From NCBI GenBank assembly GCA_028015205.1, contig CM051518.1, positions 32,516,001 through 32,580,000 of the forward strand: a DNA stretch of 64,000 nucleotides, read 5' to 3'. Shown here one piece after another: positions 33,701 through 47,000 of this stretch. Under the pieces are notes generated by a model. It was not told where the DNA came from and searched no databases. It saw only the letters and a program-made list of their open reading frames with translations. Position numbers and translations under genes: made by a program. The DNA comes from Mytilisepta virgata. Taxonomy: Eukaryota; Mollusca; Bivalvia; Mytilida; Mytilidae. Positions within the stretch are counted from its first letter, which is position 1. The number at the start of each line of letters is the position of its first letter.

Positions 33701-36700
33701 GCGAGCATCCTTAATATATTTCAACATTTATTGGCATTAGTGACCTCAATTTGCAACCATCAAATCCACAATATTGTTTGATCTTTGTGCATCTTTAAAA
33801 TAGATTTTACTGATATACTGTAAAGATTAGTAGGTTCTAAAACGAGTTCAAAGTGAACTCGGGGAAAATCTTAAAGGAGTTTTTAAAATGCATGGAGAGA
33901 AGCGGTATGAGGGGAAACACGCTGAATTTAAAAAAGGATTGGAAGATTTTCCAGTAGTACACTTTTGAACGAGTATACGGACATGTACCTATTTCTATTT
34001 AAAGTTTCCTGTACCTAAGTAAATTCATTGTCTACATGTCAACTTTCAAATGTTGTTTTCTTATTTTAGTTATGATCAGTTATTAAACATAAATCAACAT
34101 ACTTTTAATGATGTTTAAAACTGTTATTAGCCATTTTCGATTTACTGTTATCTGTTATTGATTTTCATTTACTGTTATCTGTTTTTATCACTTTCGATTC
34201 CTTATTATCTGTTTTAAATCAAATCAATTTGCTGTTTTGCTGTTATTGGACCCCCCTTGCCCCCCCCCCCTCGTTTAAAATTAAAAAAATAGTTTTTTTT
34301 CTTAAAAGTAAACATGGATCAAACTTTCGGGAACCGAACTTGAAGCAGGGATAAATACTAACGGTGGACTAAAATTTGAGTTGGGCGATAGAATCGTCTG
34401 TAACTGGTCTTCCAAATGGTGAACGAATATTTCGATGCGCTGTCATGTTTCATGTTTTTATATATCTTCTGGAAATATTGCCATGACTTGTTGATTTTGT
34501 CTCTCGTCAATATTGACAACAAATTTTTGTATACCAGAACGAGATCGATAAAATCTGAGAAATCCTAAAACAAATCACCATCGAAATCAATTGCGTGCTT
34601 TATCTTATTCAGAAACATATACCAGGATTTTTTCTTGGTGAGTCATAGACTATCACTTCTGAAATTGGCAAGTCACAAATTTTTTCTGTGAGTCCAGAAT
34701 AAATGACGTCACCACGTACAGTGTGATGTTGTTGAATGAATGTTCACAAGTTTTGTTTCCAAAATTTTGAATCCTGCTGCTCCCAGTATATGCCGGATTC
34801 TTGTTAAATAATTATTATTTATTCAAAGCCATTTATGACTTTTTCACCTTATTTTTTTTCAAATTGTTTCAAATATTTTTTATCACCCAAGCCAATTAAA
34901 TTAATGTTTTGCAAAGTTAAAGAAAATTAACATTTTGAAATGAATTTCCTCCAAATGTCAGACTGAAACAATTGAAAAAGGTTTAATTAGATATTTTAAT
35001 TCATTAATGCAATCATGAAACACTGAAAAAGTTTAAAACGGAGCCAAATGGAGAAAAAGAGTAAAAAATAACTACAATGTTAATATAAACTGATAATTTT
35101 CAGTAATTATCCTCTTTCCTCATTGTTTGGCAGTTTAATTGTCCTAGAAACATCATCCACATCTTTAATTAAGACAACTACCTGGTTTATCACAGGTAAA
35201 TTTTCATTGCTGCCATTTACATTGTTTACAAAAGATAGTATCCTATCAGTAACGGACATGATCAGAATCCGCCTTTGTACGTAAATGCATACAGGGACGC
35301 AGTTGAAGTAAATTTGCTGCATCCAGAATAAAAAAAATGTGTACAGGACTTGTCTAGATGCATTGCGAGGATCCCTGATATACCATGTGACATTTCGTCA
35401 GACTTTAAAATCAACCAAGAATGATGTTACAGCCAGAAATCACCTTTGAATTGTAGCCAACAAAAGACACAAATCAATAATAAAATTTAACAAGATTTAT
35501 TATACACAAGTTTACAAGAAATATTATACAAAATGAAATGTCAACTTAACTGTTTAAATACATGTCCGATACTTTTGTATTTTCTTTATCCGGAATTCTT
35601 CTCATCACTGTTGCGGGAATCTAAACAGAATATTATGTCCAATAAGTCACAATCTAGTATGATGTAGTTAACGTGAATAAGTGTGTCAATCCAACATCTG
35701 AGAACACAAGAATGTTAATGTCTGATCTGAAAGTCTAACTTTAGTGTCCGTATATATATAGTTGTCACGGAAATCTCTAGAACACTGTAGAAAGGATCCT
35801 CGTAGATAACTGTAGAATGGAAACTTCTAGAATACGGTAGAAGTTTGAATTACACATCGTATATTATGATCAATCCAGAATTATTATGTAAGTCAAATAG
35901 AAAGTTCTAATTATTCCAACAGTATCTATTATTGTTCCAATGATTTCTAAACTGCACAGCTATAACATTATTTGGTAAACAACTATAAGTATTATGTAAG
36001 CATATTAAACATGTTGTAAGGCCACACAAAACAAATTAGGCCAAGATAAATAAATATAATAATTACAATATCATAATGATGCCAAACGGGACAGGAGTTC
36101 AAACCCTGAACAGTTATTATTAAAGAATTGAAGAAAAGACCATTATGACATTAAACCAAATTTTCAAATAAAATGTGACGCAAAAAATAGTTGCTAGCTT
36201 ATTGTTTTTCAACAAAGAACAACTAATTACACACTTTTTTTTTAGCTCACCTGGCCTAAAATGCCATGTGAGCTATTGCCATCACCTGGCATCCGTCGTC
36301 CTTTTCATCATCGTTTGGAGTAAACTTTTCCTTTAAAGAACTTCTTCTCTGAAACTACTGGGCTAATTGGGACCAAACTTTGATGGAATGATCCTTAGGG
36401 TATTAAGTATGAACTTATGATTTATTTTCATAGCTGTTGAGAAACATGGCCGCCATGGCTAAAAATAGAACTTAGGGGGTAAGCTGGAGTTTTTGGCTTA
36501 TATCTCAAAGACTTAAGCATTTAGAGCAAATCCAATGGGGTAAAAATGTGCATCAGGTCAAGATCTACCTGCCATGAAATTTTCAGACGGATCGGTCAAC
36601 TGTTTATTGGGTTATTGCCCATGAATTGTTAATTTGCATTTTTAGGTGATTCCAATGTATCTTGAATATTATTATAGATAAAGACAAACTGTACACAGCA

Positions 36701-39700
36701 AAAATATTCAACAAAGTAAGATCTACAAATAAGTCAACATGACCAAAGTTGTTAATTGACCCCTTTTAGAAGTTTTGCCCTTTAGAGACAAATTTTTCAC
36801 ATTTTTTTGTTCATCTGTAAACGTTCAAAAATAATCTTCTCTGAAACTATAAGATCAATTTCAGTCAAACTTAGGCTGAAATACCCTTGGGGTATCTAGT
36901 ATAAAGTTTATGTTTTATTTTCTTGTCCATCTAGAAACATGGGTGCCATGGCTAAAAATAGAACTTGGTGAAAAACTCTTTTTTTTTGCTCATATTTCAA
37001 AAACTAAAGCAGTTAGAGCAAAACTGACAGTCACAGGTAGTAAAAATGTTTATGAGGTCAACATCTACTTGCCATGAAATTTTCAAACGAATTAGTCAAC
37101 ACTTTTTCAGGTTATTGCCCCTGAATTGTTGATTTTAAGGAAGTTTTAGGTAATTAACTTGAATATTATTATAGATAAAGACAAAAACAGCAAAACTTAA
37201 AATAGATTAAATGGTAGCTGTACAAGTAAAATCGAGGTTCATAGTCATTGAAAAAGTCCATAGCAACCAATGAAAAAGTCTCTAGCAAACATATATATTT
37301 GGTTTAAGATTCCTAAAATTTACCTGTACAAGTCAGAAAAAAGGTCAAGAGTCAAGGTCATTGAAAATGACCATAGCAACCAGTGGAAAAGTCCCTACCA
37401 ACCAGACATTTGGGTTCAGGACCCTATAATATAGCTGTTGAAGTCAACATTGAAGGTCAAGGGTCAATGCCATTGAAAAAATTCATAGCAACCGATGGAA
37501 AAGTCCCAAGCAACCATATATATTTGATTTCAGGATTCTATATTTTAGCTGTACAAGTCGTTATTAAGGCAAAAATGCGACAGTATACATTAAATGGAAA
37601 AAATAATCATTGATGCAAGATCTACACAAAAAATAATAGGTGAGTGCTTGTTTTCTATTTCACATTCTTAAGCATTTATAATTTGTATTCAATACAACCT
37701 GTAATTCTTTTGCAGATACAGTGGTCCTGCATTAGATGATGGAGTTTTTAATGAACTAAAGCAACCAGGACCATGTACATCACAATTTACAGGATTAGTT
37801 GCTTGGCTTACAGACCAGATGAAATCTTTTATTGGCTTGGAAGAACATGTTAATGCAATTGCAAGTATGTTGTTTTTCTATTTATGAATTAATTGCCCTC
37901 AGGCTAATGCGTCAATTCATGAGCACAAATCTCTGCACTGAACACCTTAACTGCTATATACATGAATTTTATACAAAAAATTTGCTTGTAACTGCACTAG
38001 CTGGAAATTTATCTTGCATGAAAGCTGTCTTTTTCATGTTAATCCAAATAGATGTAATCTGAAAAAAGTTTTTGTGTTAAAATAAAAGAAAATTAGCTTA
38101 CTTTGGAATTGTACATGACATTATTATGCAGACATTTTGAACTGTCTATAAATATTAAATCAATTCAATATTTTATTGGAAAGAGCACAATATATAGGCT
38201 TGATCTAACATACATAAATTATATACGAGTACATGAAAAAGTCAAATACAAGTTTTCAAAACATACAAGCATATGGTTAATTTTGTGTATTTAAAAGTAA
38301 ATTTGAGTTATGAATACCACACAAATTTAAAGTCAAAGTTCTATATCAAATATCTGAAAATTATTTAAAAAGTAATAAATTAAGGATTAGTTGGCTGACA
38401 AATGGACAAATAACTATATTTTTTCAAATTATGCCTCCCCCTATTTCGAGACATTTTGTTTCCTACATTGTTTGTCCTGTACATAACAAGTTTGGTACAT
38501 GTTTATTGAAATATCTGACAGTTTACATTGGAATGGAAGGAAACTTGAGAGAAATTGTTGCCTACCATGTGTAGCTGTGCATTGCGTATCAGATTGATAT
38601 TTGGGGTTTCCTTTGAAGAACATGATCTTGGTCATTACAATTTATGGGGAAATTTGTGATTGCCAAATCTCACAAAATTTACATCAGGTCTCTGAAAAAA
38701 ACTAGAGTATACAGATTTTGTCTGATGGCATCACCTTGTTATTACTTTTTTCTTGCAGGTTCCGATGAATCAGCTGAATTTGTAATGGAACTTAGTGGTG
38801 TTCTAAGAGAATTAAGTAAGTCATAACATATTATACTATGAAGATTTGTTATGACACGGAAAGTAAGAAAATCTCTCTTAAAAATTAAGGTGGAAAAATA
38901 GCAAAGATGTAAGGAGACAATTTTTCAGGTTTAGAGAAAAATGAATAAGGAATCGATCGATTTATGATTTATCTACTAATAATTGGATATATTACAATTT
39001 CGAATCTAAAAACCACTGCCCAAAGTCTGGGTCGGCAATTTCCATGTTTTCTATACAGAGTGCGCTCTGACGTCACACGGCCCCAGCATATCACAAAAAA
39101 GGTCGTCAGACGTCAGAGCAATCTCGAACTATGCAGTGTAGGCACATGCTTTGTGTTGAAGGTTAAATGAAACTTAATTTTTTAGCTCATCTAGCCCATA
39201 GTGCAAAGTTCAAAATGTTTAACAAGAAAGGAAAAGTTGAAAGCAAATATGATGAAAAATGATTCATTTCCTTATTGCTGAACTGCTCGGTACATGCACA
39301 CTTTACCAATGGTTCAGTTTTATTATATATTGATATACTTTCACATATGTTTAAAAGTGGTTATCAGTAAATGACAAGTATGACTGCTGTATGATATTAT
39401 GTTCCATTATTGCATGTTATTTATATGTTTCATTATTGCATTAGTCAGTTTGATTGAAATTGTGTTCCCAGAAAAAAACATGGAAAATTTATGATGTGTT
39501 GTTTTACAGATTGTCCATATAATCATTTATATGAAGGAGGACCAGTGACAAAGAGGCTTGATTCAACAGAGAACAAATTACAGTTACTAGGTAAATAAGT
39601 TGATTTAGATCAGAGTGATAACATTTGGTAAATAACGATTAGAATTGTTTAAATTCCAAAGATATTAGGGAAAAGTTTTCTATTTCAGTTTTCAATTTTA

Positions 39701-42700
39701 TATAAAAATTTCAGTCTTAAAAATTCCCAAGATATAGTTGTGATGAAAAATTTATACTGTAAATTCAGAAATTATTGTGGTTTTTATACAAAAAAGACGG
39801 GATGAACATTGAGTAATTTGATGTCTATGTTTCAGTTTTTAACAATATTTTCCAATGGGAAAAATATGGTATTTACTATGTTGAAATATGAAGTATGAAA
39901 GGTGGTTTGTTGGTCAGGCTTCAAACAGTGATGAAGAAAAATCAAAATTGCTGTCAATTAAACAGCCTCTTGTCTTTTAACATTCTGTTATAATATACAA
40001 TAGAACTTCAATGACCGTCATAATCTGTTCAAGTTAACAGTTTTTTCGAATTACTGAAGTTTATTCAAGTACAGAAAATTGCCAGTGTGAGTGTATGAGT
40101 TGGTATAGCGGATCATTATCATGAAATAATAATTAATAGATTAATCACTAATTAATAGTAATCATGACATATTTCTAACATCAAACTGTAAACAATTTAA
40201 TAGATTAATCTGTTTTATCACACCTGTTAGTGTCAGGTAACACGCTTGACATCCATTTAATTATTGAGTTGAAGTTTTCCATGGTTAGATACACAAGTTT
40301 ATCATTGTTGGGACCAAAATTTTTGATAAACTTTTCGAGAAATCAGTCTTCAAGAAACTGGGGGTTTTGTAATATGAATATAAAGGAACTAGATATTGTG
40401 TGTCTTTAAGACATTGAAGCCCTGTCCCCCTGCATATAGAATTCCATCTATTATTTATGATGGGAAATTGTTTTGAGAATTTTTTAAAATATATGAAACT
40501 TTAATTATATATCCTGCTTACATTAAAAATAATTAATACAAAGTACTAAATTCTGTTTTTGACATACATGTAAGGATCCAAATGCAAAAATGTTAATGGA
40601 GTCACTGAAGCATGAAATGTAGGTCATGTGGACTTATATATTGGTGACCTGTATTGAACTAAAGAAGATGACTGTAGTTTAAAAATATCATTGATATATC
40701 ATCATGTTTTTTTTTAGAAATAGATTAAAATGCAAAAAATTAATCAATTTAATCTACCATAAAATGTAGGTCATAGTTACTCAAATGTAGCTGAGCTGCA
40801 TTGTACTGTATAAGATGACTGTAATTCTGAAATATCATTAATACATGACTATTGGTTCTTTAATAATACACCTTAATGTAAAAATTTAATCAAAGTCACT
40901 CAAGCATAAAATGTAGGTTGTGGTGACACATATGTTTCTGAGTTGTTTTGTACATGTACTATATAAGCCGACTGTTGTTGTGAAACATCATTAATGCATT
41001 ACTATAGATTCTTTAATAAAAACATAAATGCAAAAAATTAATCAGTCACTCGAGCATAAAATGTAGGTTGTGGGGACAAAAATGTTGCTGAGTTGTGATG
41101 TACTATATAAGATGATTTAGGTATGAAATATCATCAATATACTACAATAGGTTCTTAAAGATAAACGTAAACACAAAAAATTTACCAGACTCAACCATTA
41201 AATATAGGTCATGGTGACTCAAATTTGCTGACTCGTGATATCATATAGGTATAATACCATTGATATGCTTCACAAGGTTACTGACAAATGGACCTAAATG
41301 CAAAACCATAACCTAGTCACTCATGCATGAAATATAGGTCATAAAAATATCTATTAATCTAGGGAAAATATCAGCAATAAAAATATATTTTTATTTTATT
41401 TATTTTCAGATTATCTTACATCTGAACTTGCCACTATCAGAATATTAGCAGTTAGAAAACCAGGAAGTTTGAAAACAGTTGATCAAAGTAAACCTAAGGA
41501 ACCACAGGTATAATCAAAGCTGGAATCGAATCTGGCAGCCTTAATATGTGAAGACTTTAAAAATTTAAAAAAAAAATAATTCAAAATTTACTATCAAAAT
41601 TGTATAGAAAACAAATTCAAAATTTTTTGAAGGCTTTTACTAGGTAACGTGAAAAAATTTGATGAACTAATATTTATAGTACTGTTAACTCAGTATGCTA
41701 CACAGCAGATTCAAATCCAAAACGACTCAATAATTTAAAGCCAAAAAATGTGGAATGTTATATGTTAGGATGAAGTGATGAATTGATAATTTTTTATTGA
41801 AACATATAACATGGTATGTTACAGGTTAAAGTTTATGACATCTGTTAAAGCTTAAAAAGTGCATTTATGAAAATATTTGGAGCTTAATCCTACAAGTAAT
41901 CAGTATCTTTATCTTATGTAGATTAAGCAGAAATATAATAACTTTCAAACTTTTTTAATCACATAGGAAAGTGACGTAGCCAAACATTTAAGAATGATGT
42001 TGATAGGTTTAAGTTTTCCAAGGCCTCCAGCAAACATCACAGCTTTCCAGTTGTTTAGTAAAGTAGAAAATAAGGTAGGTTAGGTCATACAAGAATAGAA
42101 ATATTTGTTGACATAATAAGAACTTCCACTAGGCCAAAAAAAATAAACCCGTTTCTTGAAAGATGGGTCAGAATATTTTTTACTGAGAGAAAAACTAAAA
42201 AACTGTAACAGGAATCAGTTTCAAACATATTCAGGAAAAATTGGAAACTGATGAAATTTTCAATAAAAAGAGACATTTTGTTTATGTCTAAAAATACACT
42301 GAAAATTACCTAAACCAGCCCCTCAGAAAACCAAATTCTTAATCTTATTCTTTTCCCTTATATTAATAAAGAATAATACATGGCAAAATCCATATCACAT
42401 GCCGTATCACCCCGAGATTTCAACAGTGTGAGGGCCTCTAGCCTGAGGGATGATATTGATCGAGGTGTGATAAGGCACGTTGTTACGGAGACGATTAAAA
42501 TGTGCAGTGGAAAACAAGAATATTGCTAAACTACGTTTTTATTTACAATATATACAAATTTTCTATTACAATTTCACAACATTGTTAACGCATGATAAAA
42601 AACGAACTATTTACCTAACATACAATTTTACACTTATTATTTACAGATTATAACCAAAAGTAATTAATCACCCCCAGCTGCATTGAACTCTAGACTGACC

Positions 42701-44041
42701 TACTGAAGGCGTCATAAAATTTTGGAATTCTGTTAAGATTAATGATTAACTTTCTACACTGTAATAAACTCTATGGAAAATAGTATTATATTTCACTGCA
42801 TTAAGCAGATGAAAATGTTTTAACTTATCAACATGATTATATTGAAATTTAACAATTATTAAATAAACTTGCAAAATTAGAAGTGCGATAAAAAACAAAT
42901 AAAAACAATTTCTACTCTATTAAAAAATTATAACTATAAAACTACAATCATACTAAAAAACTATTGTCTTCAATCCACACGTGATACAGATTTTGACATG
43001 TTTTATACGCTTTATCATTTATATTAACAGTGGTGAAGACTCATGTGACCAATATCATTTTAAGGGGTATGATAAAGGGGTGATGATATCAATATCATCA
43101 CGATAGAAAATACAGCTGACAATGTTCTTTCAGTATCGTATATTCAATTTTCTTTATTTAGTACTAAGTATATGATATAAACTTTATATAACTGTCAGAT
43201 ACACTCTAAAAACTGAATGTCAATCCCTCATTCTTTTTGTTGATGGTGAACTAACTTCCAAGTCATAAACTGAAGAAATAAATGATATTAAAACCAGTGC
43301 ATAATTTGAAATAAAGAGACATTTTTTACAATATGCAAAAAATTATCTTACGAAGTAGATAATTATTATTTTTTATTCAACAACCAGGTGATCAACCCAC
43401 ATGACCTATTTATGAAGTGTAATTTTCATGCCATGTTTTGAATTATCAAAAATGTTTTGTTTACTAAAAAAAATGTGCCCAAATTTGCACTGAGAAAAGA
43501 TAATGACAACGCTTAAAGACTAATATTTAATTGCATTTAAAATAATAAAATGCAAATGTGATCTAAAGTCAGTATCATCACAGATATGACAGTTAATTTA
43601 CTTCCAGTCTGTTTTAATTATGGATACAATTTAGTCTAGAATCTATCAAAACTGGTACAATTTATTTGGTCCCACGTCTGTTGGGTTTATATCATTATTT
43701 CTATGAACCTTCAAGCTGAGATCTGGTACCCTTTGATGCTGTTAAGTTAAAGAATTCACTGATGGCTCTGGCATAAATATACAGTATATTGTGTATTGAC
43801 TTTTCTCCATATTAGCTTTTATACACATATTTTTTTTAGATAAAGGAATTAATGACAAAATATCCAGATCAGATTGGGAAACCATTACTAAAGGCTAGAT
43901 TATCTGATAAACAGTGGGATCAGGTCCTTAAAATAAATGACAGTCTTGCTATAGAATATCAACTAAGAAGAGAAATGATATTGAAGAGATTAGATGTAAC
44001 TGTACAATCATTTATGTGGTCTGAAACAGCCAAGGTTTGTA

Positions 44042-44089
<48 letters not shown>

Positions 44090-47000
44090 TTTCATTCTTC
44101 AAAGTGTCGGGATAATAAATGAAAAATGAAAGAGGAGTTTAGGTAACAAGCCTAAATTCACAATTTTCAAAAGTCCACCGGTGTGGGCACCAATTTTTGA
44201 AAATCAAAATTCTAAAACCTTATTGCACATCTACAAACTGTGTGTGGCAATACTGTACAGAAATTAAATGCATAAAATGAAAATTGAACAAAGAGTTTAG
44301 GTCGCAAGAAAGTGTTAAGTTGATAAAGAATTATAGAATGGAAATTATCTTATCGGAAGATAAAAAAAATACAATTTTATGGTAATTATAATTGCTGTTT
44401 TAACATAATATAATTATAGAAATGAAATAATTTGTCAAATTGATGTAAAAGGTATATGTTCTATAACTTTTTGTGGCACTAACAAGAAATTTATAAAATG
44501 GAAGGCATGATGAAAAGGGATTAAAAAAACAAAATTTATCTTGTTCAAATGTTGAAGAAATTATTTATTATTATTATTGCAATGCTTATATAGCGCATCA
44601 TCTAATTTACAATTACTCTGAGCGCTTACAGTACACAATAAAAATATATACATACATATCAGATAAAATATATACACAAAATTAAAATATAAAGTGTACC
44701 AATTAATTGAACAAAGGTGAATAAAAGAGAGCATAAATATTCAAGATAAACAAGTGAGAAAGATTATCCACTGTATCACTGTTTTTAACTAAAAGCCTTC
44801 CTGAACAGATGAGTTTTTAAGTTTTTCTTAAAACAATGCACAGTTCGCGATTGACGCAATTCGTTCGGTAAGTTATTCCACAGAACAGCGGCAGATTTGT
44901 CAAACCGTCTATCTCCATATGTCTTTGTTCTTGTGGATGGATTCACTACAAGCATAGAGTTCTCAGATCTTAAAGTTCTTGACGGTATGTAAATGTTTAC
45001 CAGTTCTTGTAGGTATATCGGAGCTGTCTTTTGAATAGCTTTAAACACGTAAAGTAATAGTTTATATTGGCATCGGTATGTGATTGGTAGCCAATGCAAA
45101 GTTTTCAGAAGTGGAGTAATATGGTCAGTTTTCTTCTTCAATGTTACCAGTCTAGCTGCCATATTTTGAACACGTTGCAGTTTCTGGGTGGTATTTGCTG
45201 GAATGCCATATAAAAGCGCATTACCATAGTCCAAACGTGAAGTGACTAGTGAGCATACTAAAGTCTTACACGCTGATTCCGTGATGTAAGGGCGGATACG
45301 ACCGATGTTTCTGATCTGGTAATGACAGGATTTCGCAACGGCACTAACTTGCTTGTTCATTGACAATGTATTATCAAAGAATACTCCTAAGTTTTTGACA
45401 CATGTTGCATCGGTAACAATGTTTCCTCCAAACGACAGGTGAAAATCTGCTACGTCTTTAATTCTATTTTTTGGAGCGAAAACTATCAATTCAGTTTTAT
45501 CCTCGTTTAACTTCAACATGTTGGTGCACATCCAGGAACTAATGTCAGTCAGGCAATTCTCAAGTTGGGTTGATATGTTCGACCAATTATCGATTGGCTT
45601 CACTACAAGATAGACTTGAGTGTCATCCGCATAACAGTGATAACACATGTTGTGACGTTTGCATATGTCGCCAATCGGTTTCGAGAAGATGCAGTAAAGC
45701 TTCGGGCCCAACACCGATCCCTGGGGAACACCGAATTTTAGTTGGATATCTTCAGAAAACGCTGAACCAATAGCAATTCGTTGAGTTCTGTCAGTGAGAT
45801 ATGATTGAATCCACTCCAGTGCGGCACCAGTTACCCCGTATGAATATTCTAGTCGTTTTCTCAGAATGCCATGATCAATAACATCAAAGGCAGCCGACAG
45901 GTCCAGCATTAGCAAAACGGCACAGTGATTGCTGTCGAGTGCAGCGGTAATGTCATGGTGGACACGCAACAATGCTGTCTCTGTTGAATGGCCTGTGCGG
46001 TAGGCTGACTGAACACTGTCATGAAGATTGTTTGTTTGTATATGATGTTCGAGGCGATTTTCGACTACCTTTTCAATGATCTTGGAGATAAAAGGCAAGT
46101 TCGACACAGGGCGGTAATTTTTCAAAATTTCATTGTCCAGTCCTTGTTTCTTCAGCAGAGGTCGCACAACTGCTTCTTTAAAAGTTTTTGGAACATTCGA
46201 ATCCTTCAATGAAGCATTAACAATATTTGTGATGTTTACAACTAGACTGTTCATACATGATTTTAATAGCGCAGTCGGAATCGGGTCAAGTTAATTAATG
46301 AAATATAGAATTATCCAAATTAATAATAAAGAAATATGCCATTCAAATTGTGAAATGTGTGAATAAAAATGTTGAAGTTGCTATTTTAAACTTGTATGTA
46401 CTTAAAAGTGTATTTTTTTTCTTCAGAAAAAACAAAATGAGATAGCAGCTGTATATCAGCCAATAAGAAAACTTTTGCAGGCAAAAGTCTCTGTGTCTGT
46501 AGCACAAATATTGTCAGCTAGAGATGGTATGTTATCTACATAACTTATGTTGAGTTTCAGCTTTAGAAAGTAAATTATATTTTGTTGAAAATAAACAATG
46601 AAGGCATCAGATGTTGCCTTTGGATAAGGTGTAAGAAAATAATCATGAATAACATTTACTGGGATATTTTTATGTTAATTTCTTCATAATATAATAATTA
46701 AATTCATTTGTGTACTATTTTTAGATTTAACAAAGTTGGAGAAAACTAGCAGTGGTGAGGCAAGAGATAAAACGAGATGTGCAATAAATAAAGTTCTTAT
46801 TCCCAAGGTAAATAATTAAAATTGTGAGTTATCTCCCTTATACTGTAAAAACTATTACATTTAGTACTAGACATAAAATCATTATATGTTTGCCTTCTTA
46901 TGAAATAAAATTTATAAAATGTACATACACGAAAAAATGAATTTATTTCAAATTTTAGTGACTTTTAGTGAATATTTAGTTGGTCTCAACACAGTTAGGG

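Larger units (their letters stand above)
30891..34272. mobile_element. Element with poly-G inverted ends and GTTTAA duplication
   Basis: The left end reads GAGGGG(G)n then GCAAGGGG; the right end is the inverse, CCCCTTGCCCC(C)n ending CTC. GTTTAA flanks both ends (30885-30890 and 34273-34278), a likely 6-bp target duplication. Subterminal regions are rich in TGTTATCTGTTATTG-type repeats (30920-31090 and 34060-34250), in the same orientation at both ends. The rest includes MULE B (31559-32943) and a MITE (33314-33710) as later insertions. No transposase frame of its own is visible. It lies in FAM98 intron 1. Confidence 0.5.

Noticed and set aside
43852..44115. 87-codon ORF
   Set aside because: It is FAM98 exon 7 running through its splice donor into the (TA)n repeat.
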